64,000 nucleotides of DNA from the NCBI RefSeq assembly GCF_902859915.1, contig NZ_CADIKK010000003.1:186001-250000 (forward strand). The letters run 5' to 3'. The notes beneath the pieces were generated by a model. It ran no database searches. It saw only the letters and a list, made by a program, of their open reading frames with translations, and was not told the origin of the DNA. Below, piece by piece: positions 47,638 through 56,500 of this stretch. This DNA comes from Paraburkholderia ultramafica (GTDB lineage Bacteria > Pseudomonadota > Gammaproteobacteria > Burkholderiales > Burkholderiaceae). The translations under genes were made by a program, and so were the position numbers. Positions within the stretch are counted from its first letter, which is position 1, and every line of letters begins with the position of its first letter.

Positions 47638-48018
47638 GCGCCGCTACGAGGAGATGATCGCGGCGCATGGCAAGGAGACGAGTGCATCGACTCACGCGCG
47701 GCTCGACCACGCGTTTCACCTGGCGATTTGCGAGGCCTCGCATAACCCGGTGCTGTGCATACGCTGAGCTCACTGACCGATCTGCTGCTGAGCTCGGTAT
47801 TCGCGTCGGTCAACAATCTGTATCACCGCGAGCCGCAAAAGCGCGTGATCGATCGTCAGCATGCGCGGCTTTATAACGCCGTCACCGGCAAGCTGCCCGA
47901 ACAGGCGCGCAAGGCGGCGGCCGATCACATCGCGAGCGTGTGCGCGAATCTGCGGGAAATCGAACAGGAAGAGCAGCGGCTCGTGCGCGCCACGCTGCGG
48001 CTGGAAGGTTGGGAGTAG
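47627..48018 (+). pseudogene. GntR/FCD regulator, 5'-deleted and frameshifted (glcC-like)
   Basis: Residues ITRRYEEMIAAHGKETSAST, then ARLDHAFHLAICEASHNPVL, match the FCD ligand domain of GlcC/LldR-type regulators. At 47755-47756 one C appears lost: the frame ends in a stop, while the next frame continues with HTLSSLTDLLLSSVFASVNN and runs to LRLEGWE at 48018. The winged-helix N-terminus (about 100 residues) is gone. In related genomes such a gene is divergent from glcD, which fits a deletion joining it to glcE. Confidence 0.85.
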
Positions 48019-48079
48019 AGGGCTTTACAATCGAGCCTCGAACCAACCACTCGCGTGCGCGCCACGCGCCCACCACACC

Positions 48080-48961
48080 ATGCCTACCATCAGCGAGCTG
48101 TTCGTCTATCCGGTCAAATCCTGCGCGGGCATCGCGCTGCGTGAAGCGCGCCTGCTCGCGACCGGCCTCGAATACGATCGATGCTGGATGGTCACGGATC
48201 CGCACGGTGCGATGTTCACGCAGCGCGCGTATCCGCGCATGGCGCTGATCAAGGCCGAGCCAGGCGAGGCGGACCTCGTGCTCAGCGCGCCCGGCATGAG
48301 CGAGCTGCGCACGCCGCTCGACGCCGCGCAACTCGACGCGGCGCGCAAGGTGGAGACTTCGGTCTGGAGCGACGCGGCCTACGGCCTCGACACCGGCGCA
48401 GCAAGCGCCGCCTGGTTCTCGGAGTTTCTCGGCGTGCCGGCGCGGCTCCTGCGCTTTAACCCCGAGCACGAGCGGACCGTCGATCCGGACTACACCGGCA
48501 GCGTCGGCGGCGCCACGACGTTTTTCGCCGACGGCTTTCCGCTACTGGTGGTCGGCCAGGCTTCGCTCGACGACCTGAACGCGCGGCTGAACCACAAGGG
48601 CGCGCCGGCTATTCCAATCGACCGCTTCCGTCCGAATGTCGTGCTGACGGGACTCGATGCGTACGAAGAGGACTATGTGGAAACGCTGAACGTCGCTAGC
48701 GCGACAGACGGTGAGCAGCGCGTGCAACTGCAAATGGTCAAGCTGTGCGCGCGCTGCCCGATGCCGACCATCGACCAGGCGAAGGGCGCGCCCGACCCCG
48801 ACTGGCCGAATGAACCGACCGACACGATGAGCCTGTACCGGGCCAAGCCACAGCGCGACGGCGCGCTCACGTTCGGCAACAACGCGCTGGTCGCGAGTGG
48901 GGCCGGGGCGTGGCTGCGTGTCGGGCAAGCGGTTGAAGCGGAGTTGGGTTTCGGCGACTGA
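48080..48961 (+). CDS. MOSC-domain protein
   Basis: 293 residues from ATG 48080; the upstream frame overlaps the GntR remnant and is not used. N-terminal MOSC beta-barrel (ISELFVYPVKSCAGIALREA, GLEYDRCWMVTDPHG) is followed by the MOSC core (RFRPNVVLTG, LCARCPMPTIDQAKG with the conserved Cys). It resembles YcbX without its C-terminal ferredoxin domain. MOSC proteins bind molybdenum cofactor and reduce N-hydroxylated compounds in some species. Confidence 0.88.
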   Translation: MPTISELFVYPVKSCAGIALREARLLATGLEYDRCWMVTDPHGAMFTQRAYPRMALIKAEPGEADLVLSAPGMSELRTPLDAAQLDAARKVETSVWSDAAYGLDTGAASAAWFSEFLGVPARLLRFNPEHERTVDPDYTGSVGGATTFFADGFPLLVVGQASLDDLNARLNHKGAPAIPIDRFRPNVVLTGLDAYEEDYVETLNVASATDGEQRVQLQMVKLCARCPMPTIDQAKGAPDPDWPNEPTDTMSLYRAKPQRDGALTFGNNALVASGAGAWLRVGQAVEAELGFGD

Positions 48962-48969
48962 CGAACGCT

Positions 48970-49785
48970 TCAGGCAGCGTGCGCGATGGCAACATGCGCG
49001 AGCGGTTCGCCGCCCTGGATGACCTCTGCCTGATCGCGCCAGGCATCGCGCTCCCCCCACGCGCGCTCGACGCTCTCGCCGATCGCGCTGCCCACCAGAA
49101 TCACCGCCGGGCTGCTGAAGCCCGCGTGCGTCGCGTCGGCGACGAGCCGGTCGAGGCGGGTCAGCAGGCGCCGCTCGTCGATCCCGCCCGCCCATTGCAC
49201 GACGGCGGCCGGCGTGTCGGCCGGCAGGCTCGCCAGCAACGCGCTCGCAATACTGCCGATACGCCGCATCCCCATATAGATCGCCAGCGTGGTGCGGGTC
49301 GCCGCGAGCGCGGCCCAGTCCGGCTCGCCGTGATCTTCGGTGTGCGCGGTGACGAAGCTCACGCCGTGGCAATGGCGGCGATGCGTGAGCGAGATGCCGA
49401 GTCCCGCCGCGGCCGCGAAGCCCGACGAGATGCCGTTGACGATCTCCACCGCGATGCCGGCTTCGCGCAACACCGCCAGTTCTTCGCCGGCGCGCCCGAA
49501 CAGCAGCGCTTCGCCGCCTTTCACTCGCACCACGTGCAAGCCCTTGAGCGCGTAGCGCCGCATCAGGCGTTCGATGAACGCTTGCGGCGTCGAGCGGCAG
49601 CCGCCGCGCTTGCCGACGCGGATCACGCGGGCCTGCGGTGCGAGCGTCACGATGTCGGGATTGGCGAGGTCGTCGAGCAGCACGACGTCGGCGGCCGCGA
49701 GCGCTTTCGCGGCTTTGAGCGTGAGCAGGTCGAGATCGCCCGGGCCGGCGCTCAGTAACGTGACCTTGCCGGTGTTCGTGTTCAT
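48970..49785 (-). CDS. cobA: Uroporphyrinogen-III C-methyltransferase
   Basis: 271 residues from the ATG at 49785; the 56-codon upstream frame is leader RNA. SUMT motifs: SAGPGDLDLLTLKA at the N-terminus, VVRVKGGEALLFGRAGEELA, and VNGISSGFAAAAGLGISLTH. It makes precorrin-2 for sirohaem, the cofactor of NirB. It is divergent from nirB and shares a nitrogen-control region; its 232-base leader contains an ANTAR-type structure and terminator. Confidence 0.94.
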   Translation of the reverse strand: MNTNTGKVTLLSAGPGDLDLLTLKAAKALAAADVVLLDDLANPDIVTLAPQARVIRVGKRGGCRSTPQAFIERLMRRYALKGLHVVRVKGGEALLFGRAGEELAVLREAGIAVEIVNGISSGFAAAAGLGISLTHRRHCHGVSFVTAHTEDHGEPDWAALAATRTTLAIYMGMRRIGSIASALLASLPADTPAAVVQWAGGIDERRLLTRLDRLVADATHAGFSSPAVILVGSAIGESVERAWGERDAWRDQAEVIQGGEPLAHVAIAHAA

Positions 49786-49867
49786 CGCGGTGTCCTTCGT
49801 TTCTGTAGTGTTTCGGTTTTCCAGCCGACGCCAGTCGTCCCGCCAGCGCCAGATAAACAAAACGAAA

Positions 49868-49906
49868 AACGGCGTCCGCCCGTGATGCTCACGAGGGGAC
49901 GCCGTT
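49868..49906 (-). terminator. Leader terminator (attenuator) of cobA
   Basis: On the minus strand AACGGCGTCC pairs with GGACGCCGTT (plus 49897-49906 and 49868-49877); the inner part (CTCGTGA-GCA-TCACGGG) pairs too, giving about 17 of 18 pairs, followed by TTTTTCGTTTT. It lies upstream of cobA, so it acts as an attenuator. Confidence 0.85.
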
Positions 49907-49910
49907 GTCC
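49897..49910 (-). promoter_or_regulatory. ANTAR-type hairpin P2 in the cobA leader
   Basis: Minus strand GGAC-AACGGC-GTCC: four-pair stem with a hexaloop having A at position 1 and G at 4. It uses the same bases as the 5' arm of the terminator, so the two folds exclude each other. The loop and stem equal those of P2 in the nirB leader. Confidence 0.75.
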
Positions 49911-49923
49911 GTTGCTGCGGTCT

Positions 49924-49951
49924 GTTTCGTAGCCGGTTTCGTAGTCGGTTC
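49924..49951. repeat. 12-bp tandem repeat in the P1-P2 linker
   Basis: GTTTCGTAGCCG and GTTTCGTAGTCG (one mismatch), then GTTC. It sits between the two hairpins of the cobA leader. Confidence 0.8.
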
Positions 49952-49962
49952 AAGCGGGACGG

Positions 49963-49978
49963 AGCACGCCATTGTGCT
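49963..49978 (-). promoter_or_regulatory. ANTAR-type hairpin P1 in the cobA leader
   Basis: Minus strand AGCAC-AATGGC-GTGCT: five pairs and a hexaloop with A1 and G4. The stem can extend past a 2x2 internal loop to GGAC/GTCC. P1 and P2 together match targets of ANTAR antiterminators such as NasR/NasT. Confidence 0.75.
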
Positions 49979-50028
49979 GTGTCCGGTCATCGCGGCCGCG
50001 TTGCCTGAATGACTTCGCGCTGGCTCAC

Positions 50029-50043
50029 GCAAGTACCACGCCA
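50029..50043 (-). promoter_or_regulatory. Sigma-54 promoter for cobA
   Basis: Minus strand TGGCGT-N5-TTGC with the GG and GC doublets at exact -24/-12 spacing. The start would be near 50017, giving a leader that includes P1, P2 and the terminator. Confidence 0.7.
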
Positions 50044-50110
50044 GGCATCGGCGACGCACGCGCTATCCCATACCGCGCGTCGCGCGCCGCGCTAAAAACG
50101 CAGGGTTTGC

Positions 50111-50125
50111 GCACCGTTCGCGTGC
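50111..50125. promoter_or_regulatory. NtrC-like site 1 (GCAC-N7-GTGC)
   Basis: GCACCGTTCGCGTGC fits the NtrC enhancer pattern. Centre at 50118. Confidence 0.65.
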
Positions 50126-50134
50126 CCGCGTTGC

Positions 50135-50149
50135 GCACGTGCACAGTGC
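50135..50149. promoter_or_regulatory. NtrC-like site 2 (GCAC-N7-GTGC)
   Basis: GCACGTGCACAGTGC. Centre at 50142, 24 bases from site 1. Confidence 0.65.
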
Positions 50150-50155
50150 TGCGTC

Positions 50156-50170
50156 GCACCATCCATGTGC
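50156..50170. promoter_or_regulatory. NtrC-like site 3 (GCAC-N7-GTGC)
   Basis: GCACCATCCATGTGC, close to the strong E. coli NtrC site. Centre at 50163, 21 bases from site 2, so all three lie roughly two helical turns apart. Confidence 0.7.
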
Positions 50171-50271
50171 CTGGCTGCATCAAAACGCGCCGCGCGTCGG
50201 TTTCGCCGCACGGCTGTGCGATTCGCCGCAAAGCCTCGCGCCACGGTCTTCCTGGCCGCATTGCGCACGAT

Positions 50272-50286
50272 TGGCACGGCCTTTGC
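50272..50286 (+). promoter_or_regulatory. Sigma-54 promoter for nirB
   Basis: TGGCAC-GGCCT-TTGC is a full consensus -24/-12 element. The start would be near 50298, about 135-180 bases downstream of the NtrC-like sites. Confidence 0.85.
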
Positions 50287-50301
50287 GTTATGCGTTGCCA
50301 T

Positions 50302-50319
50302 CGGATCAACGTGGATCCG
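50302..50319 (+). promoter_or_regulatory. ANTAR-type hairpin P1 in the nirB leader
   Basis: CGGATC-AACGTG-GATCCG: six pairs and a hexaloop with A1 and G4, just after the predicted transcription start. An 8-bp perfect hairpin (50322-50329 with 50338-50345) follows as linker. Confidence 0.75.
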
Positions 50320-50359
50320 GCGCGAGTGCGACACAAAGCACTCGCTGCAGTACAGGTCA

Positions 50360-50373
50360 GGACAACGGCGTCC
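50360..50373 (+). promoter_or_regulatory. ANTAR-type hairpin P2 in the nirB leader
   Basis: GGAC-AACGGC-GTCC, hexaloop with A1 and G4. It overlaps the 5' arm of the terminator, so P2 formation would prevent termination. Confidence 0.78.
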
Positions 50374-50415
50374 CCCGAATTCAGTCATCGACTGGGTTCG
50401 CGGGACGCCGTTTTT
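50364..50415 (+). terminator. Leader terminator (attenuator) of nirB
   Basis: AACGGCGTCCC (50364-50374) pairs perfectly with GGGACGCCGTT (50402-50412), followed by a T-run (50411-50415). It lies 72 bases before the nirB start codon, so it must be bypassed for expression. Confidence 0.87.
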
Positions 50416-50486
50416 ATTTCCGCAAGCGCTTCGCCCGATACCCGACGGCGACGCCCGACGCTCAGCACATTGAGGACACCGCGCTC

Positions 50487-53027
50487 ATGAAAATCATCGT
50501 TATCGGTCACGGGATGGTCGGCCACAAACTGGTCGAGAGCCTCGCGCTTGATGCCGCGCACGGCCTCGACATCACGGTGCTGTGCGAGGAATCGCGGCCG
50601 GCCTACGATCGCGTTCACCTGTCCGAATTCTTCGCGGGCAAGACCGCGGACGATCTGTCGCTCGTCGAGCCGGGCTTCTTCGAACGCCAGAACGTGCTGC
50701 TCAAGCTGAACGCGAAGGCCGTGGCGATCGATCGCGACGCGCGCACCGTGACGGTGTCGACCGGCGAAACGCTACCGTACGACAAGCTGGTGTTCGCCAC
50801 CGGCTCGTATCCGTTCGTGCCGCCAGTGCCAGGCCGCGAACGCGCCGATTGCTTCGTGTACCGAACTATCGACGATCTCGAAGCGATGCAGGAATGTGGC
50901 GCACGCTCGAAGACCGGCACGGTGGTCGGCGGCGGACTGCTGGGTCTCGAATGCGCGAAGGCGTTGCGCGACATGGGCCTGCAAACGCATGTGGTCGAGT
51001 TCGCGCCGCGTCTGATGGCCGTGCAAGTGGACGACGGTGGCGGCCGCGTGCTGCGCACCAAGATCGAAGAGCTAGGCGTGACGGTGCACACGCAGAAGAA
51101 CACGACGGCGATCGTCGACGGCGAAGCGGGCACGCACCGCATGCAGTTCGCGGACGGCAGCCATCTCGACACCGACATGATCGTGTTCTCCGCAGGCATT
51201 CGTCCGCGCGACGACCTGGCGCGCGCATGCGGGCTGACGCTCGGCGCGCGCGGCGGCATCGTGATCGACAACGACTGCCGCACCAGCGATCCGCACATCT
51301 ATGCGATCGGCGAGTGCGCGCTGTGGAATGGCCAACTGTTCGGGCTCGTCGCGCCGGGTTACGACATGGCGCGCACGGTCGCGAAGCAGCTGCTCGGTGA
51401 TACGGCCGAATTCGCCGGCGCCGACCTGAGCACCAAGCTCAAGCTGATGGGCGTCGACGTGGCGAGCATCGGCGACGCGCATGGCAACACGCCGGGCAGC
51501 CGCGCGTACCAGTTCAGCGACGAGCGCAGGCAGGTCTACAAGAAGCTGGTGGTGTCCGATTGCGGCAAGTATCTGCTCGGCGGCGTGATGGTCGGCGACG
51601 CGAGCGAATACGGCACGTTGCTGCAGATGATGTTGAACCGCGTCGAGCTACCCGAAGCGCCTGAATTCCTGATCCTGCCGCAAGCGGACGGCAACGCGAA
51701 ACCCGCGCTCGGCGTCGAGGCGCTGCCGGCCGCCGCGCAGATCTGCTCGTGCAACAACGTCTCGAAGGGCGAGCTGTGCGCGGCAGTGTGCGCGGGCGCC
51801 ACCGACATCGGCGCGCTCAAATGCGCGACCGCCGCCGGCACCTCGTGCGGCGGTTGCGTGCCGCTCGTCACGCAGGTGATGAAGGCCGAGATGAAGAAGC
51901 AGGGCCTCGCGGTCAATAACCACGTCTGCGAGCACTTCCCATATTCGCGCCAGGAGCTGTATCACATCGTGCGTGTCGAGGGCGTGCGCAGCTTCGGCGA
52001 ACTGCTCGCGAGGCACGGTCACGGCCTGGGCTGCGAAATCTGCAAGCCGGCGGTCGCGAGCATTCTCGCGTCGTGCTGGAACGAATTCGTGCTGAAGAAA
52101 GAGCACGCGTCGCTGCAGGACACCAACGACTACTACCTCGCCAACATTCAGCGCGACGGCACCTATTCGGTCGTGCCGCGCATGGCGGGCGGCGAAGTGA
52201 CGCCCGACGGCTTGATCGCGGTCGGCCAGGTCGCGAAGAAATATGGCCTCTACACGAAGATCACTGGCGGTCAGCGGGTCGACCTGTTCGGCGCGCGCGT
52301 CGAGCAACTGCCGTTGATCTGGGAAGAACTGATCGCGGCCGGCTTCGAATCCGGCCACGCGTACGGCAAGTCGCTGCGCACCGTGAAGTCGTGCGTCGGC
52401 TCGACGTGGTGCCGCTATGGCGTCGGCGATTCAGTGGGCCTCGCAGTCGAACTAGAGAACCGCTACAAGGGCCTGCGCACGCCGCACAAGATCAAGTTCG
52501 GCGTGTCGGGCTGCACCCGCGAATGTGCGGAAGCGCAGGGCAAGGACGTCGGCATCATCGCGACCGAAAAGGGCTGGAACCTCTACGTGTGCGGCAACGG
52601 CGGCATGAAGCCACGTCACGCCGAACTGCTCGCGTCGGATCTGGATAAGGACACGCTGGTCCGCTACATCGACCGCTTCCTGATGTTCTACGTGCGCACC
52701 GCCGACCGTTTGCAACGCACCAGCGTGTGGCGCGACAACCTCGAAGGCGGTCTGGACTATCTGATCGACGTGGTGGTCAACGATCACCTCGGTGTGGCCG
52801 CCGAACTCGAGTCGGAGATGCAGCACGTGGTCGAGACCTACGAGTGCGAATGGAAGAAGGCCGTCACCGATCCCGAAACGCGCAAGCGCTTCCGTCATTT
52901 CGTCAACAGCGGCGAGCCTGACAGCAATGTTCGATTCGTCGAGGAACGCGGCCAGATCCGGCCGGCCACGCCCGCCGAGCGGCAATCGAGGCTCGCGGCG
53001 ATTCCTGTCGTGGTCGAGACCGTGTGA
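50487..53027 (+). CDS. nirB: Assimilatory nitrite reductase (NADH), large subunit
   Basis: 846 residues from ATG 50487 (GAGGA about ten bases upstream); earlier in-frame codons are leader. N-terminal FAD/NAD oxidoreductase domain (GHGMVGHKLVE), a BFD-type 2Fe-2S region beginning CSCNNVSKGE (C420), and the sirohaem/4Fe-4S domain with C636, C642, C676 and C680 (SCVGSTWC and SGCTRECAEA). It reduces nitrite to ammonium with NirD. First gene of the nitrogen-controlled operon. Confidence 0.96.
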   Translation: MKIIVIGHGMVGHKLVESLALDAAHGLDITVLCEESRPAYDRVHLSEFFAGKTADDLSLVEPGFFERQNVLLKLNAKAVAIDRDARTVTVSTGETLPYDKLVFATGSYPFVPPVPGRERADCFVYRTIDDLEAMQECGARSKTGTVVGGGLLGLECAKALRDMGLQTHVVEFAPRLMAVQVDDGGGRVLRTKIEELGVTVHTQKNTTAIVDGEAGTHRMQFADGSHLDTDMIVFSAGIRPRDDLARACGLTLGARGGIVIDNDCRTSDPHIYAIGECALWNGQLFGLVAPGYDMARTVAKQLLGDTAEFAGADLSTKLKLMGVDVASIGDAHGNTPGSRAYQFSDERRQVYKKLVVSDCGKYLLGGVMVGDASEYGTLLQMMLNRVELPEAPEFLILPQADGNAKPALGVEALPAAAQICSCNNVSKGELCAAVCAGATDIGALKCATAAGTSCGGCVPLVTQVMKAEMKKQGLAVNNHVCEHFPYSRQELYHIVRVEGVRSFGELLARHGHGLGCEICKPAVASILASCWNEFVLKKEHASLQDTNDYYLANIQRDGTYSVVPRMAGGEVTPDGLIAVGQVAKKYGLYTKITGGQRVDLFGARVEQLPLIWEELIAAGFESGHAYGKSLRTVKSCVGSTWCRYGVGDSVGLAVELENRYKGLRTPHKIKFGVSGCTRECAEAQGKDVGIIATEKGWNLYVCGNGGMKPRHAELLASDLDKDTLVRYIDRFLMFYVRTADRLQRTSVWRDNLEGGLDYLIDVVVNDHLGVAAELESEMQHVVETYECEWKKAVTDPETRKRFRHFVNSGEPDSNVRFVEERGQIRPATPAERQSRLAAIPVVVETV

Positions 53028-53056
53028 TTTTTTGCGTCGCCTGTTTGCTTCACTTG

Positions 53057-53090
53057 TTGCCCACTGATTTGCCCACTGATTTGCCCACTA
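53057..53090. repeat. 12-bp tandem repeat (TTGCCCACTGAT, 2.8 copies)
   Basis: Copies at 53057-53068, 53069-53080 and a ten-base third copy, in the nirB-nirD spacer. Confidence 0.88.
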
Positions 53091-53106
53091 AGCGAGGACT
53101 TCCGCC

Positions 53107-53460
53107 ATGAACAACGAACGCGTACCACGCCCCTGGACGGCCATCTGCCAACTCGACGACATCGTGCCGAACACGGGCGTCTGCGCGCTGGTCAACGGCG
53201 AACAGGTGGCGGTTTTTCATGTGAACGACGGCAACGCCAACGCCGCCGTATACGCGATCGAAAACTACGATCCGGGCTCGCAGGCGGCCGTGCTGTCGCG
53301 CGGGCTGATCGGCAGCCTCGGTGAACGCGTCGTGGTCGCGTCGCCGATCTACAAGCATCACTTCGATCTGCGCACCGGCGAGTGTCTCGAGAGCCCGTCG
53401 TATTCCGTCGGCGCGTTCGACACGCGCGTCGAAGACGGCCACGTGTGGGTCGCGGTTTGA
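53107..53460 (+). CDS. nirD: Nitrite reductase small subunit
   Basis: 117 residues with the Rieske-like fold of NirD: WTAICQLDDIVPNTGVCALV, VYAIENYDPGSQAAVLSRGL and VASPIYKHHFDLRTGECLE. The Rieske metal ligands are not conserved, as usual for NirD. It lies 79 bases after nirB and supports its activity. Confidence 0.94.
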   Translation: MNNERVPRPWTAICQLDDIVPNTGVCALVNGEQVAVFHVNDGNANAAVYAIENYDPGSQAAVLSRGLIGSLGERVVVASPIYKHHFDLRTGECLESPSYSVGAFDTRVEDGHVWVAV

Positions 53461-53505
53461 GCCGCTGAATTTCTGCAACCTTTTTTTAGAACGACGCCGC
53501 CACTC

Positions 53506-56500
53506 ATGTCCTCCACTAGCGTAAAAACCGTGTGCCCCTACTGCGGCGTTGGCTGCGGGATGGTGCTGCACGTCGAGGACGGCCAGGTCGTGAAGATCTC
53601 CGGCGACAAGGAGCATCCGGCCAACTTCGGACGGCTGTGCACGAAAGGGCAGTCGGCGCATGTCGCGTTGCGCAAGTCGGGGCGTCTGGAAAGCGCGTTC
53701 GTGCGGCATGCGCGCGACGAGGATCCGGTGCCGCTGCCGATGGCGCAGGCGATCAGCACCACGGCGGCGCGTCTGCGCGGCCTGCTCGACGAACACGGAC
53801 CGGACGCGTTGTCGTTTTACGTGTCCGGCCAGATGTCGATCGAGGCGCAGTACCTCGTCAACAAGCTCGCGAAGGGTTTCGTCGGCACCAACAACATCGA
53901 ATCGAATTCGCGCCTGTGCATGGCGAGCGCTGGCAGCGGCTACAAGCTCTCGCTCGGTGCGGACGGCCCGCCGGGATCGTACGAGGACATCGATCACGCC
54001 GACCTGTTCTTCGTGATCGGCGCGAATATGGCCGACTGTCATCCGATTCTGTTCCTGCGGATGATGGATCGCGTGAAGGCGGGCGCCAAACTGATCGTCG
54101 TCGATCCGCGCCGCAACGCGACCGCGGAGAAGGCCGATCTGTTCATGCAGATCAAGCCGGGCACCGATCTCGCGCTGCTCAACGGCCTGCTGCATCTGCT
54201 GCACGAAAACGGCCATACGGATGCCGCTTTCATCGCCGACGCCACCGAAGGCTGGGACGCGATGCCCGCGTTTCTCGCCGACTACACGCCTGAGCACGTC
54301 GCGCAAATCACGGGCCTCGCCGTCGAGGACATTCGCCGCGCCGCGCAAATGATCGGCGCCGCGAAAGAGTGGATCAGCTGCTGGACCATGGGTCTGAATC
54401 AAAGCACGCACGGCACGTGGCACACCAACGCGATCTGCAATCTGCATCTGGCGACCGGCAAGATCTGCCGGCGCGGCAGCGGGCCGTTTTCGTTGACGGG
54501 CCAGCCCAATGCGATGGGCGGCCGCGAAATGGGCTACATGGGGCCGGGTTTGCCGGGCCAGCGTTCGGTGCTGGTCGACGCGGACCGCGCGTTTGTCGAA
54601 GACCTGTGGGGCATTGCGCCGGGCACGCTGAAGACCGAAGTCGGCAACGGCACGATCGACATGTTCACGCGCATGGCCGCGGGCGACATCAAGGCCTGCT
54701 GGATCATCTGCACGAACCCGGTGGCGAGCGTCGCCAACCGGCAGAACGCTATCGCCGGTTTGCGTGCCGCGGAACTCGTGATCGCGCAGGACACGTTCCT
54801 CGACACCGAGACCAACCGCTACGCCGACGTGCTGTTGCCCGGCGCGCTGTGGGCCGAAGCGGAGGGCGTGATGATCAACTCCGAGCGCAATCTGACGCTG
54901 ATGCAAAAGGGCATCGAGCCGCCGGGCGCCGCGTTGCCGGACTGGCAGATCATCGCGCGCGTCGCCTGCGAAATGGGTTTCGCCGCTGCGTTCACTTATG
55001 CGAGCGCCGACGAAGTGTTCGCCGAAATCACCCGCGCGTCGAACCCGAAGACTGGCTACGACCTGCGTGGCGCAAGCCATCGCCGTCTGAAGGAAACGCC
55101 GTTGCAATGGCCGCTGGCGGCCACCGATTCCGCCGATCGCAATCCGGTTCGCTACCTCAACGACGGCGTGAGCCAAACGTTGAAGGAACTGCCCGACGGC
55201 AGCCGTCCACGACTCGTGTTTCCGACCGCGAGCGGCAAGGCGATGTTCTTCGCCCGCGCCTATGCGGCCCCGGCTGAATTACCCGATCGCGAGTACCCGA
55301 TTGTGTTGAACACGGGCCGCCTGCAGCATCAATGGCACACGATGACCAAGACCGGCAAGGTCGCGATGCTCAACAAGTTGAACCCGGGTCCGTTCGTCGA
55401 GATTCATCCCGAAGACGCCGCCACGCTCGGCATCAAGGCGAAGGACCCGGTCGAGGTTCGTTCGCGCCGTGGCCGCGCGGTGCTGCCCGCGCTCGTCACC
55501 GAACGCGTGAGCGCCGGCAACTGCTTCGCGCCAATGCACTGGAACGACGTGTTCGGCGACGACCTGTGCATCAACGCGGTGACGAGCGACGCGATCGATC
55601 CGGTTTCCCAGCAGCCCGAACTGAAATTCTGCGCGGTCGCGCTGAGTCCGGTCGCGCTCGACACCGTCGAGCCGGTTCTGAATGGCGATGATGAAGTGAC
55701 CACGGAGACCGATGCAGTTGCCGTTACCGCAAGCGTCAAGGATCAGGACATGCCCCGTATCGATGCACTCACCAGCCTGTTGCAATTGCCACCGACACCC
55801 GCGCCGTCGCTCACCGACGCCGAGCGCGCCTACCTGGCGGGCTTCGTCAGTGGTTTGCGTTCGGCCGAAGCGCAGGGTATCGACAGCGTGCCGGTTCTGC
55901 CGCGCAGCGCGCCGTTCGATACGGCGACCCGCCTCCATGTGGACGGTCTGCTAGCCGGCCTCTATAGCCGTAGCGCGACGCTCGCGGCCACGCCCGGCGC
56001 TGCGCTGCTCGCCAATGCGCAGGCCTATACGCAGGCCGACGCGGCGCAGGCGTCCGGCGTGCGCATTGTGCGCGTGCGGCCGAAGGTGACGCTGCTGTGG
56101 GCCTCGCAAACCGGCAACACCGAATCGCTGATCGAGCGCTATGCAACGCGTCTGATGGAGTCGCGCTTCGAAATCCGCACCTCGTGCATGGCGGACTATC
56201 AGGCCTCATCGCTCGCCAAAGCGCAATACGTGCTGCTGATGACGAGCACGTTCGGCGACGGCGATCCGCCCGACAACGCGCAAAGTTTCTGGACGCAATT
56301 GAGCGCCGACGCTGCGCCGCGTCTGGACGGCGTGCGCTTCGCGGTGCTCGCGCTCGGTGACCGCAACTACGATCAGTTCTGCGGCCACGGCCGCCGTCTC
56401 GACGAGCGTCTCGCCGCGCAAGGCGCGCTGCGTCTGATGGACCGCGTCGATTGCGATGGTGAATATCAGGAGAGCGCCGACGCGTGGCTCGAACGCATCA

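Noticed and set aside
50322..50345. 8-bp hairpin in the nirB leader as an ANTAR hairpin
   Set aside because: Its loop is eight bases (GACACAAA) and lacks the A1/G4 hexaloop; it is kept only as a linker stem.
53050..55176. 708-codon minus-strand frame over nirD and the nitrate reductase gene
   Set aside because: Antisense to two well-supported genes and rich in Arg/His/Ala.
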